Below, piece after piece: positions 52,275 through 61,080 of a stretch of 64,000 bases of DNA; position 1 is the first letter of the stretch, and every line of letters starts with the position of its first letter. The stretch is from positions 806,001-870,000 of the forward strand of contig NZ_CP147243.1 in assembly GCF_037198285.1 (NCBI RefSeq), given 5' to 3'. A program made the position numbers and the translations under genes. The notes below the pieces were generated by a model. The model was not told the DNA's origin. It did no database searches and saw nothing but the letters and a program-made list of their open reading frames with translations. This DNA is from Haladaptatus sp. DJG-WS-42 (lineage in GTDB: Archaea > Halobacteriota > Halobacteria > Halobacteriales > Halococcaceae).

Positions 52275-53804
52275 ATGACCGAGGCCGCCGACCGCATCCT
52301 GCTAAACGCGGAGGTTCACACGCTCACCGACCCGGACGAAGTTGCAGACGGCGTCGCCATCCGCGACGGGCGCATCGTCCGCATCGACCGCGCCTACGAA
52401 CTCGACTTTCTGGCTGGCACAGAGACAGAGATTATCGACCTTGACGGCAGCATTGTTCTCCCCGGGTTTATCGACGCGCACACGCATCTGAACATGGTTG
52501 GTCGTCGCCTCGTCCACGCCGACTTAGCCGATGCGAATGGCCCCGTTGACTGCCTCTCTCTGCTCACGGAATCCGCGCGCGAGTCGGGCTGGATTCTTGG
52601 CTACGGCTACGACGAAAGCGAGTGGGACGACGCCCGTTACCTTACCCGCGAGGACTTAGACGAAGTGAGTACCGACCGACCCGTGGCCGCCTTCCGCGAA
52701 GACCTCCACGTCGCCTCGCTCAACTCCGTCGCGCTCGACCAGTTCCTCGATGCCATGCCAGACGAGGACGTTCTCGCAGCGGGCGGCGAGCCAACTGGCG
52801 TCGTGGTCGAATCGGCGCTCGACGTGATTTTCGAGGCCACGGAACCCGACGCTGCAGAGATGCGCGACTTGCTGACGGCGGCCCAGCGCCACGCAAATGC
52901 CCGCGGCGTCACGGGCGTCCACGACATGGTTCGCAATTCGACCGCGCCCGAGGTGTTCCGCGACCTTGATTTGGAAAATGAACTCACCCTACGCGTCCGC
53001 CTCAACTACTGGTCTGACCATCTCGATGCGGCCGTAGAAACCGGCCTCCGGACGAATCACGGCTCTGCGATGGTTGAGACGGGAGCCATCAAGTCCTACA
53101 CCGACGGCAGTTTCGGCGGGCGCACCGCGAAGCTGTCAACCCCCTATGCCGACGCCGACACGACTGGTCAGTGGGTCGTCACCCCGGAAGAACTCGACAC
53201 CGTCGTCGGCATCGCAGACCGTGCTGGCTTCCAAGCCTGCGCCCACGCGATTGGCGACGAGGCGATTACTGCGGTTCTCGACGCCTACGAAGAACAGACA
53301 GCAGACCCAGAAGCCGCCCGCCACCGCGTCGAGCACGCGGAGCTGCTCACCGACGAGCACATCGAGCGGTTCGCGGAGTTGGGCGTCGTCGCCTCCGTCC
53401 AGCCGAACTTCCTGCGTTGGGCCGACGAGAGCGGCCTCTACGACGCCCGACTCGGCGAGCAACGCCGCCGCCAATCAAACCGCTACGCCGACTTGCTGGA
53501 CGCGGGCGTCCCCCTCGCCTTCGGCTCAGATTGTATGCCCCTCGACCCACTCTTTGGCATCCACCACGCCGTGAACGCACCCGACCCCACCCAGCGCATC
53601 TCGGTGACTGATGCACTGCGCGCCTACACGGCGGGCGCGGCCTACGCCGGGTTTGCCGAAGACCGACGCGGAACCATCGAGAAGGGGAAGCAAGCAGACC
53701 TCGTCGTGCTCGACCGGTCGCCGTGGGAGCACGCAGACGCAATCGAGGACATCGACGTGACGATGACGCTTGTTGGCGGAGAAGTCGTCTACGACGGGCG
53801 GTAG
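52275..53804 (+). CDS. Amidohydrolase (YtcJ-type)
   Basis: A 509-residue TIM-barrel amidohydrolase. Metal-site motifs are VLPGFIDAHTHLNMVGR (about residues 65-81), IKSYTDGSFGGRTAKL (Lys/Asp, about 274-290), CAHAIGDEAI, RHRVEHAEL and FGSDCMPLDPLFGIHHAV. A C-terminal composite beta-sandwich follows (KGKQADLVVLDRSP). The family hydrolyses amides such as N-substituted formamides; the substrate is unknown. The start at 52275 gives MTEAADRILLNAEVHTL. It converges with gpmI four bases away. Confidence 0.9.
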   Translation: MTEAADRILLNAEVHTLTDPDEVADGVAIRDGRIVRIDRAYELDFLAGTETEIIDLDGSIVLPGFIDAHTHLNMVGRRLVHADLADANGPVDCLSLLTESARESGWILGYGYDESEWDDARYLTREDLDEVSTDRPVAAFREDLHVASLNSVALDQFLDAMPDEDVLAAGGEPTGVVVESALDVIFEATEPDAAEMRDLLTAAQRHANARGVTGVHDMVRNSTAPEVFRDLDLENELTLRVRLNYWSDHLDAAVETGLRTNHGSAMVETGAIKSYTDGSFGGRTAKLSTPYADADTTGQWVVTPEELDTVVGIADRAGFQACAHAIGDEAITAVLDAYEEQTADPEAARHRVEHAELLTDEHIERFAELGVVASVQPNFLRWADESGLYDARLGEQRRRQSNRYADLLDAGVPLAFGSDCMPLDPLFGIHHAVNAPDPTQRISVTDALRAYTAGAAYAGFAEDRRGTIEKGKQADLVVLDRSPWEHADAIEDIDVTMTLVGGEVVYDGR

Positions 53805-53808
53805 AAAA

Positions 53809-55323
53809 TTAGTTCAACAGCGATTCGCCGGTCATCTTCTCGGGCTTTTCGATACCGATGAGTGAGAGGAGCGTCGGCGCGATGTTCGCAAGCGTGCCGT
53901 CTGCGATGACGGTACGGCCGCCGTCGGTGTTTTCTGGCGTGAGATAGATGAGCGGCACCGGGTTCAGCGTGTGTGCCGTGTCCGGGTTTTCGGGGGTGCC
54001 CATGTCATCTGCGTTGCCGTGGTCTGCGGTGATGAGGACGTGCCCGCCCGCCTGCTGGACAGCAGCGACGAGGCGACCGAGTTGTGCATCAACGGCTTCG
54101 ACCGCCTTCACGGCGGCGTCGTAGTCGCCAGTGTGCCCGACCATGTCGGGATTCGCGTAGTTGCAGACGAGCACGTCTGGGTCGTCGGTTTTGATGACCG
54201 AGAGCGCCGTATCCGTGACTTCTTTCGCGCTCATTTCGGGTTGCAGGTCGTAGGTCGGAACGTCCGGACTCTGGATGATTTTCCGAATCTCGCCGTCGAA
54301 TTCGACTTCGCGCCCGCCGTTCAGGAAGTAGGTGACGTGGGCGTACTTCTCCGATTCCGCGAGGCGAAGTTGGGTGAGCCCTGCCGCAGACACGACCGCT
54401 CCGAGGGTGTCTTTGGGCTGGTTGGGCGGGAACGCCACGGGGACAGGGAACGTCTTGTCGTACTGCGTCATCGTGACGAGATACGTCTCCGGCGGGTGGG
54501 TCTCGAAATCCCATTCGGGGCGGATGTCCGCGAGCATGCGGGTGAGCTGGCGGCCGCGGTCTGAGCGGAAGTTGAAGAAGATGACCGCGTCGCCGTCTTC
54601 GAGGGCCGGGCCGCCCTCAATGAGCGTTGGCTCCACGAACTCGTCTGTATCACCGCGCTCGTAAGACGCTTCGACCGCCTCAACGGCGGAGGCGGCGGTG
54701 TACGGCGCGTCTCGGTTCACGATGGCGTCGTAGGCGCGGCGAGTGCGCTCCCAGTTCTGGTCGCGGTCCATCGCGTAGTAGCGCCCGGTGACGGTTGCCA
54801 CGTTCCCAGTTCCCGCGTTTGTGGCGTGCGCTTCGAGGTCGGTGAGGAACTGTTGGCCCCCTCTCGGCGCGGTGTCACGGCCGTCGGTGAAGGCGTGGGT
54901 CACGGCGTCGATATCCCGATCTGCGGCGATGTCGATGAGCGCGTGGAGGTGACTCTGGGCAGAGTGGACGCCCCCGTCGGAGACGAGTCCCATGAAGTGG
55001 ACGCGGCCGCCCGACGCCTCGGCGTGGTCGAACGCGTCCTGAATCGCGTCGTTCGTGGCGAACGAACCGTCGGCGATGGCGTCTTCGATGCGGGTGAACT
55101 CCTGCATGACGACGCGGCCTGCGCCGATGTTGAGGTGGCCGACTTCGCTGTTCCCCATCTGCCCTTCGGGGAGGCCAACGCGACGGCCGGAGACGGTCAG
55201 TTCGCCGTACGCGCCCGCTTCCGTGAGGCGGTCGAAATTCGGCGTGTCCGCGCCTTTCACCGCATCCAGCCGGTCGTGGCTCCCGAGTCCCCACCCGTCT
55301 AAAATGATGAGCGCCGCTTTCAT
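53809..55323 (-). CDS. gpmI: 2,3-bisphosphoglycerate-independent phosphoglycerate mutase
   Basis: A 504-residue GpmI interconverting 3- and 2-phosphoglycerate. The catalytic Ser is in PEGQMGNSEVGHLNIGAG (about 58-75). Metal-binding residues are in ALIILDGWGLG (start), CNYANPDMVGHTGDYDAA and VLITADHGNADDM. Substrate residues are in HAFTDGRDTAPRGG and RSDRGRQL. The bacterial-type enzyme in a haloarchaeon is the usual iPGM form. The start at 55323 gives MKAALIILDGWG. Confidence 0.96.
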   Translation of the reverse strand: MKAALIILDGWGLGSHDRLDAVKGADTPNFDRLTEAGAYGELTVSGRRVGLPEGQMGNSEVGHLNIGAGRVVMQEFTRIEDAIADGSFATNDAIQDAFDHAEASGGRVHFMGLVSDGGVHSAQSHLHALIDIAADRDIDAVTHAFTDGRDTAPRGGQQFLTDLEAHATNAGTGNVATVTGRYYAMDRDQNWERTRRAYDAIVNRDAPYTAASAVEAVEASYERGDTDEFVEPTLIEGGPALEDGDAVIFFNFRSDRGRQLTRMLADIRPEWDFETHPPETYLVTMTQYDKTFPVPVAFPPNQPKDTLGAVVSAAGLTQLRLAESEKYAHVTYFLNGGREVEFDGEIRKIIQSPDVPTYDLQPEMSAKEVTDTALSVIKTDDPDVLVCNYANPDMVGHTGDYDAAVKAVEAVDAQLGRLVAAVQQAGGHVLITADHGNADDMGTPENPDTAHTLNPVPLIYLTPENTDGGRTVIADGTLANIAPTLLSLIGIEKPEKMTGESLLN

Positions 55324-55418
55324 GTGCGTGGAATTTTCGGCCACGGTAAATAGCGTGCTGGTCGGCGAAGGACTAACCTGTCGGCTGTCGTAGCCGTTCG
55401 TATGCTGGAGGTCCGTGG

Positions 55419-56333
55419 GTGTTAGTCGAAATACTGCTCTTTCTTGGTGGCCTCGCGCTGCTCGTTTACGGCGCGTCGCGCGCCGTCGGTGAGGCAAGTA
55501 ACCTCGCACTGTACTACGGCGTCACGCCGTTTTTCATCGGCGTGACGGTCATTTCAATTGGGACGTCAGTACCAGAAATGGTCACCTCCGTCCTCGGGGC
55601 ACGACTCGGCGCGGGCGACATCGTCGTCGGGAACATCGTCGGCTCAGAAACCTCCCAAATCACCCTCGCCATCGGCATCGTTGCGTTGGTCGCCCCCGTC
55701 GTCGCCACCCGCCGCGAGGTGCTCGTGTACGGCGGCGGCATGGTGCTTTCTATGGTCATCATGATGCTCGCGCTTGACGACGGGGCGCTCACCTTCTCAG
55801 AAGGCGTGTTGATGATGCTCGCCTACGTCGAGTTCATCTACATCCTCTATACGAACGCGGGCGGCGAGGAGATAGCAGAAGAAACCGTCGAACGACAGAC
55901 ACCCCGCGAAACTGTCCCGTGGATTGTGGTTGGGCTTATTTTCGTCGTCGTGGGCGGGCAGCTGATGGTCACGAACGCGATTTCGCTCGCCCGCCTCTTT
56001 GGTATCTCTGAGTACTTGATTGGCCTGCTCACCGGCCTCGGGACGACCGCGCCGGAAATCGCGGTTGCGGGCATCGCCGCCTACCGTGGCAACGGCGGGA
56101 TTTCGGTGGGTGCGTTGCTCGGGAGCAACATCACCGACCCCGTGTTCTCCCTCGGCGTTGGCGCGCTCGTTGCAGACGTGGTCGTCGATACGGCGGCGAT
56201 TTCAACCTCGCTCACCTACATGCTCGGTGTCTCGATTCTCGTCCTCGCGCTCATGTACTGGCGGCGCGGCCTCGGGCGGTGGGAGGCACTCGTCTGTATT
56301 CTGCTCTACCCGGTGAGCCTCCTGTTTCACTGA
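55419..56333 (+). CDS. CaCA-family cation/proton or Na+/Ca2+ exchanger (YrbG-like)
   Basis: A 304-residue exchanger with about ten membrane helices and two alpha-repeats: ISIGTSVPEMVTSVLGARLG ... GNIVGSETSQIT (about residues 43-85), and GLGTTAPEIAVAGIAAYRGN ... GALLGSNITDPV (about 205-245). The conserved acidic residues (PEM, PEI) are present. It exchanges Ca2+ (or another cation) for Na+ or H+. The start is GTG at 55419; no ATG is available in frame near it. Confidence 0.93.
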   Translation: MLVEILLFLGGLALLVYGASRAVGEASNLALYYGVTPFFIGVTVISIGTSVPEMVTSVLGARLGAGDIVVGNIVGSETSQITLAIGIVALVAPVVATRREVLVYGGGMVLSMVIMMLALDDGALTFSEGVLMMLAYVEFIYILYTNAGGEEIAEETVERQTPRETVPWIVVGLIFVVVGGQLMVTNAISLARLFGISEYLIGLLTGLGTTAPEIAVAGIAAYRGNGGISVGALLGSNITDPVFSLGVGALVADVVVDTAAISTSLTYMLGVSILVLALMYWRRGLGRWEALVCILLYPVSLLFH

Positions 56334-56378
56334 GCGATTACCCCGGTGTTTTTCTCGCGGGCCGCAGATGAACGGGAT

Positions 56379-57617
56379 ATGACACTCGACCCGGTCCACT
56401 TCGACGGCATCGCGGATCTGGCCCGCCGGATCGAGCAGGACGTGGATGCGAGCGACCACCGCGCGTTCGCAGAGACCGTCTGGAACGAGTTTTTAGACCC
56501 GCTCTGGGACGGCAATACGAAAGTCCTCGAACCGCTCGACAAGGTGGCCAGAAAGCGCATTGACATCGCCGATGTCGCTCTCTGTGATGACCGCTTTGAA
56601 ACGTGCCACGGCATCGACTCTGGCACCATCAACCCGACGACGTTCAAAAACGGGCTGGTCATCGACGTGGCCCAAGCGGCGATGAGTGCGGTTCCCTCTG
56701 ATTTAGCGCTCCACCGCTCACGGACGATGGTTGCCACCGTTCACACGAACGACACGGCGGGCACGTTCGACGAGGACTGGTCGATGTTCGACGACGGCTA
56801 CAGTCGCGCTCGGCTGTTCAAAGTCCCGCGCGTGAGTCGCTACGAGGGGGCCGTCGTCCACGCGCTCGCGCTCTATCTCGCAGAGAGCAAACACGCCCTG
56901 TTGCAGGCCGACGTGGTCGAAAACCTGCTCGTCCTCGATGGGCCAATCTACCCGAAAGGCCTGTTGAACTGGGAGAATCGGCATCCCGAACTCCGCGAGT
57001 TGCTCGTAGAGGACAAGCGACCGCGTGACGTGGTCGAAAACTACGTCCGGTTGGTCGAGCGCTTTGCAAACAGAGAGATTCCGCTCATCGGCTTCGTGAA
57101 AAACACCTCGACGAAGGCCATCACGAACGCTGTCCGCGGAAAAGCAGAGGCCCCGTGGGTCAACGACGCCGCCTTCTTCGCAAAAGTGCTCGAACGCCGG
57201 GCAGACGACGAGCGCCTGACCGATTGCCTGACATTCACCAATTGGTTCATCTCGCGAGGCGGCGCAGACGAGACGTTTTCGGTGAAAGGCGACGCGCTCG
57301 ACATCGACCGCGAACTGCCAGCCGAACAGTACGAAGTGACGTTCTTCATCGTCTACGACCCACGCCAAGACCTCGTGTACAAGGTGGAAGCGCCGTACGC
57401 GTTCACGAAAGACGAGGAACTGCGAGAGCAGCTCACCATGCAACTGCTCTGTGACGTGGCGCGCAATCGTGGGCCACCAAAGGTCATCGGAAAGGCGGAC
57501 GAACTCGCGCGCATCAGCCAGCAAGAGAAAGAATCACTCAAACAAAAACTCGAACAGACGTTCCATGCAGACCGTGAGCGCACCTACGACGACGTGCGCT
57601 GGGGACTCGATTATTAA
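56379..57617 (+). CDS. nurA: DNA-end-processing nuclease NurA
   Basis: A 412-residue NurA, an RNase H-like 5'-3' nuclease that resects DNA ends with HerA, Mre11 and Rad50. The catalytic Asp lies in CHGIDSGTINPTTFKNGLVI (about residues 76-95), with further acidic residues in LLVLDGPIYPKG. It lies 470 bp upstream of herA on the same strand with a small minus-strand gene between. The start MTLDPVHFDGIADLARRIEQ fits. Confidence 0.9.
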   Translation: MTLDPVHFDGIADLARRIEQDVDASDHRAFAETVWNEFLDPLWDGNTKVLEPLDKVARKRIDIADVALCDDRFETCHGIDSGTINPTTFKNGLVIDVAQAAMSAVPSDLALHRSRTMVATVHTNDTAGTFDEDWSMFDDGYSRARLFKVPRVSRYEGAVVHALALYLAESKHALLQADVVENLLVLDGPIYPKGLLNWENRHPELRELLVEDKRPRDVVENYVRLVERFANREIPLIGFVKNTSTKAITNAVRGKAEAPWVNDAAFFAKVLERRADDERLTDCLTFTNWFISRGGADETFSVKGDALDIDRELPAEQYEVTFFIVYDPRQDLVYKVEAPYAFTKDEELREQLTMQLLCDVARNRGPPKVIGKADELARISQQEKESLKQKLEQTFHADRERTYDDVRWGLDY

Positions 57618-57952
57618 GTTTCCGGGTGAACTTTCGACAGTTCGAAATCGACGTCACTCGACGGAAGGCCAAGCCGCGCAAACTGCGTGCGGATGTGGTC
57701 GTAGGCATCGCGGATGGCTTGCTCGCGCGTCTCGAAGCCGTGTGGTGAGGGCGCTTCGAAGGCAACGCGGCGTTCTTCGTCGTTGATGGTCTGGACCTGT
57801 CCGCCGCTTTCAACCTCGTAGAACGAATCACACACCCAGACGTAGGGCGCGCCGTCGTCCGGCGCACCGCGGTAGGTTGGCGGGCGCTCGCCGCGCTCGT
57901 ACAGCGTCCCGGTCAGCGTCGTCCCACCGGCGTGGCCACGAATAAGCAGCAT
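57614..57952 (-). CDS. Haloarchaeal conserved protein (DUF7113-like)
   Basis: A 112-residue protein starting MLLIRGHAGGTTLTGTLYER with a core VWVCDSFYEVESGGQVQTIN. I recall this as DUF7113; no function is known. It sits between nurA and herA on the opposite strand and overlaps the nurA stop by four bases. The start at 57952 avoids the non-homologous upstream extension. A link to DNA repair is possible only through position. Confidence 0.65.
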   Translation of the reverse strand: MLLIRGHAGGTTLTGTLYERGERPPTYRGAPDDGAPYVWVCDSFYEVESGGQVQTINDEERRVAFEAPSPHGFETREQAIRDAYDHIRTQFARLGLPSSDVDFELSKVHPET

Positions 57953-58091
57953 AGGATATGTTTGGTTCGCTGAACATATACGATTGGCTGTACCTCTAGG
58001 AAGTAATGAATTGGATTGTTGAGCAGTTAGCACGGCACACGGCGAGCGCGTCGTGGGAAACGGATTTGTGGGAATGGTGTGATTGGGGCAT

Positions 58092-59882
58092 ATGACCGAC
58101 CTCGGTGACTTCAACGATTTCGACCCCGACGACGGGGACGTTGAAGCGACAACCGCGACGGAGAGCGATTTTGAGCCCGTGACCGTAGAGGGCGTGGGAC
58201 CAGACCGCGGCATTGGCACGCTCGCTGTCTCCGCTGGCCTCTCGATTGGCGAAGACCGCGACGAGACGTGTCTCAGAGCCTACGTGACCGCGAAAAACCG
58301 CTCTGACGTGCGTATTGGAAAATATCTCCTCATCTCCTATCCCGACGGCGAGAGCCTCTTTTGCCGGATTACGACGCTCGAATACGCCCAAGAGTACTAC
58401 ACCGACGACGCCACCGAGATTCACGCCCGCCGCGCGATGCGCTCTTCTGGCATCGACGAACACGACTACAAGTTCATGGCCTCGCTCGAACCCATCGCGG
58501 TGCTCTACGAGGACGACGGCGAACTCAAACGCCGGATGACCGACCGCGTCCCGAAGCCAGAAACCGTCGTGCGCGAGGCAACCGACCAGACAGAAATCAA
58601 GACCGGCCTCAAGATTCCAGAGGAAGGCGTCTTCCTCGGGCACCTCTCGGTCGGTGGCGAGAAAGTCCGGACGGGCGCAGAGCCACCGACCATCGACTAC
58701 CGCGTCAAGGACAACTACGAGTCGGGTGACCCGCTCGTGTTTCGCCACACGCTGATTGCGGGTGGGACGGGGTCGGGGAAAACCCACAGCGCGAAAAACG
58801 TCCTCAGGCAGTATCTGAGCGAGGCACGCACCTACCCAGTCGAAGCCGGGAGTTCACAGGAGCGCCGGATGGCCGTCGTCCAGTTCGACCCCCAGGACGA
58901 GTATGCCCAGATGCACGACGACAACCCGGAGATGACCACGGAGTTCGCTCGGCGGTGTGAACGCGAGAACATCGCCCACGGCGGCCACGAGGACACCATC
59001 GCGTTCATCCCGAAAGTCGAGGGGTCGAACTACGCCGCAGACCACCACCGCGCAGAGCAAGTCGAGTTCACCATCCCGTTCTCGCTCGTGCGCAACAACC
59101 GCTGGCTCGTCGCGGGCGGGAGTCTCAACGACAACCAGTACAACGCCCTCGACTTCCTCTTAGACCGCTACTTTAGAACCGGCTCTACGCACACCTATCG
59201 CGGCTTCCTCTCGTTCCTTGACGACCCCGCCCTGCGCGAGGAACTCGACGAGAGCGGGCGCGTCCACGAGGCCACCTTCGATGCCGTCCACCGCCGGGTG
59301 CGCTCCTCGGCGTTCAACAGTGTGTTCGACCAAGACGCAGCGCCGATTACTGAGCAGATTCACCGCCTCGTGCGGGCCGGCGGCCTCACCGTGATTCCGA
59401 CCTACCACGTCACGAATAGCCGTGCGACCGAAGTCATCGTCCTCGCGGTGGCAAGCCTGCTCATCGACCAGAAACTCTCGAACGACCCGCAGTTCGACCG
59501 CATCAAGGAGACGCCGCTCGTCGTCGGGATGGACGAGGCGCACAACTTCCTCGCAGATGCGGAGAGTGCCCAAGCGCGCAAGGTGATAGGCAAGTTCACC
59601 GAAGCCGCAAAACAGGGCCGGAAAGAGCGCCTTGGCCTCTTTCTCATCACCCAAGACCCACAGGACATCGCCGAACCGGTGTTCAAGCAGGTGAACACGA
59701 AAATCGTGCTGAATCTGGGTGATGTAGACGCCATCAAGAGCGTGAACATCCCCGCGAATTTAGAGAAGAAAGTGCCCTACATGGAGAAAGGCCAGATGGT
59801 GATTTACTCGCCGGACAACTCAGAGCCGGTCGAGTTGATCGGGCTCTCTAAATGTCTCACCCGACACGGCCGGGGCGCGTAG
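58092..59882 (+). CDS. herA: HerA-type DNA translocase/helicase
   Basis: A 596-residue HerA/FtsK-type hexameric ATPase that works with NurA in DNA-end resection. An N-terminal HAS barrel (about residues 30-170) precedes the motor, with Walker A LIAGGTGSGKTHSAKNVL (about 222-239) and Walker B PLVVGMDEAHNFL (about 475-487). An acidic insert lies between them. LFLITQDPQDI carries the sensor/arginine region. The start MTDLGDFNDFDPDDG is the third codon of a slightly longer frame. Confidence 0.93.
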   Translation: MTDLGDFNDFDPDDGDVEATTATESDFEPVTVEGVGPDRGIGTLAVSAGLSIGEDRDETCLRAYVTAKNRSDVRIGKYLLISYPDGESLFCRITTLEYAQEYYTDDATEIHARRAMRSSGIDEHDYKFMASLEPIAVLYEDDGELKRRMTDRVPKPETVVREATDQTEIKTGLKIPEEGVFLGHLSVGGEKVRTGAEPPTIDYRVKDNYESGDPLVFRHTLIAGGTGSGKTHSAKNVLRQYLSEARTYPVEAGSSQERRMAVVQFDPQDEYAQMHDDNPEMTTEFARRCERENIAHGGHEDTIAFIPKVEGSNYAADHHRAEQVEFTIPFSLVRNNRWLVAGGSLNDNQYNALDFLLDRYFRTGSTHTYRGFLSFLDDPALREELDESGRVHEATFDAVHRRVRSSAFNSVFDQDAAPITEQIHRLVRAGGLTVIPTYHVTNSRATEVIVLAVASLLIDQKLSNDPQFDRIKETPLVVGMDEAHNFLADAESAQARKVIGKFTEAAKQGRKERLGLFLITQDPQDIAEPVFKQVNTKIVLNLGDVDAIKSVNIPANLEKKVPYMEKGQMVIYSPDNSEPVELIGLSKCLTRHGRGA

Positions 59883-59924
59883 GGGTAACGAGTCTTTTTG
59901 ACGGCTGGGGACGTATCAGATGCT

Positions 59925-60353
59925 ATGGGAAAGCGCCTGCTGATTCCGATGGACGGCTCAGAGCAAGCCGTCCACGCGCTCCAGTTCGGCCTCAAAGAGT
60001 TTCCGAGTTCGGACATCACCATCCTCCACGTCATCAACCCAATGGACACCGGCTTTAGCCCGCAGGCGTCGCTCCCCGGCTACGCAGAGGAGTGGTACAA
60101 AAACGCAGAAGAGAACGCAGCTGAGATTTTCACAGAGGCGGACGATATCGCAGGCGAGTTCGACCGCGGCGTCGATACCGAACAGGTCGTCGGACGGCCA
60201 GCCCGTGAAATCGTCACGTACGCGAAGGACAACGACGTCGACCAAATCGTGATGGGAAGTCACGGGAGAACGGGTGTTTCGCGCATTCTCCTCGGGAGCG
60301 TCGCTAAAAACGTCGTCAAACGGTCGCCAATTCCGGTGACCGTGGTTCGCTAA
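59925..60353 (+). CDS. Universal stress protein (UspA family)
   Basis: A 142-residue single UspA domain with the N-terminal strand KRLLIPMDGSEQAVHALQF and the ATP-binding motif GSHGRTGVSRILLGSVAKNV (about residues 110-129). Such proteins bind ATP and act in stress adaptation. Haloarchaea have many. It lies next to a SnoaL-like gene and downstream of herA, without a clear operon. Confidence 0.93.
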   Translation: MGKRLLIPMDGSEQAVHALQFGLKEFPSSDITILHVINPMDTGFSPQASLPGYAEEWYKNAEENAAEIFTEADDIAGEFDRGVDTEQVVGRPAREIVTYAKDNDVDQIVMGSHGRTGVSRILLGSVAKNVVKRSPIPVTVVR

Positions 60354-60363
60354 AAAGAGGGAG

Positions 60364-60828
60364 TTACATCCCGATTTTTTGCAGGTCGTCCGGGAGGACG
60401 CCGAGCTGTTGGGCGTAGTTTAAGCTGTCGTCGATGACCCAGAACTCTGCGAGTTTGCCGTCTTTGATGCGGTGGAACGCCACGCCCGACGAGCGGTAGT
60501 GCTTGCCGGTCGGGTCGATGCCCGCGAGTTCACCACGGGTGAGTTCGCCCGTGAACGTGCCTTCTTCCATGAAGCGAAGGACGACAACGTCGTCTTCTGC
60601 GATGAGTTCTTTGGCGTCAACGGTGAAGTCGGGGAAGGCCGTCCGCCACGCTTCGACGTGCTTTTGGAAGCCCTGTGGCCCGGTTGCGACCGTGTTGCCG
60701 TCGTCGTCAAGGACGCGGATGTCGTCGTGGGCGAGTTGCGAAAGCGACTCGAAGTTCCCTTCGTTCCAGCACTCTTTGAGCGTGCGCTCTACGATTTGTT
60801 TGTTCTGTGCGGCTGTTGAAACTGCCAT
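60364..60828 (-). CDS. SnoaL-like polyketide-cyclase-fold (ester cyclase) protein
   Basis: A 154-residue NTF2-like protein (KQIVERTLKECWNEGNFESL, AFPDFTVDAKELIAEDDVVV, HRIKDGKLAEFWVIDD). It is a distant paralogue of the protein at 5510, with the same YxxxF/DFxV-type core. It binds or cyclises a small hydrophobic ligand in the family; here unknown. It converges with uspA with 10 bp between stops. Confidence 0.83.
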   Translation of the reverse strand: MAVSTAAQNKQIVERTLKECWNEGNFESLSQLAHDDIRVLDDDGNTVATGPQGFQKHVEAWRTAFPDFTVDAKELIAEDDVVVLRFMEEGTFTGELTRGELAGIDPTGKHYRSSGVAFHRIKDGKLAEFWVIDDSLNYAQQLGVLPDDLQKIGM

Positions 60829-60995
60829 ATTGTCCCTCCAATCGTCTCTCTGGCGTGCCCCGCCCGCAGAGACGTATAGGTAGTTCGTCGGCTGAGACGA
60901 TAGCCGTAATTCAAGGGTTTGGGAGGGTCTGTGCGGCTTGCAGGATGGATTTGCGGTAGAGCGGTCGCTGTGCAGTTGGCGTCAAGCACTCTAAT

Positions 60996-61018
60996 CGAAC
61001 GCGCCAGCGGCGCGTTCG
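60996..61018. repeat. Perfect 10-bp inverted repeat
   Basis: CGAACGCGCC pairs with GGCGCGTTCG around AGC. With the hairpin at 61045 it forms a tandem structure in the region 60829-61080, which holds no recognisable gene. Confidence 0.5.
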
Positions 61019-61044
61019 GCTTTTTCATGCAAGTTTTTGCCAGC

Positions 61045-61065
61045 GGGGGTTGCGAAGCAACCCCC
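61045..61065 (-). terminator. Perfect 9-bp hairpin after the KaiC-like gene
   Basis: GGGGGTTGC pairs exactly with GCAACCCCC around GAA. Read on the minus strand it lies 16 bp past the stop of the KaiC-like gene, with CTTTTT before it and CAAAAA after. It is probably a terminator or mRNA 3'-end stabiliser. Confidence 0.5.
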
Positions 61066-61080
61066 CGCCGGAAAAAGTTG

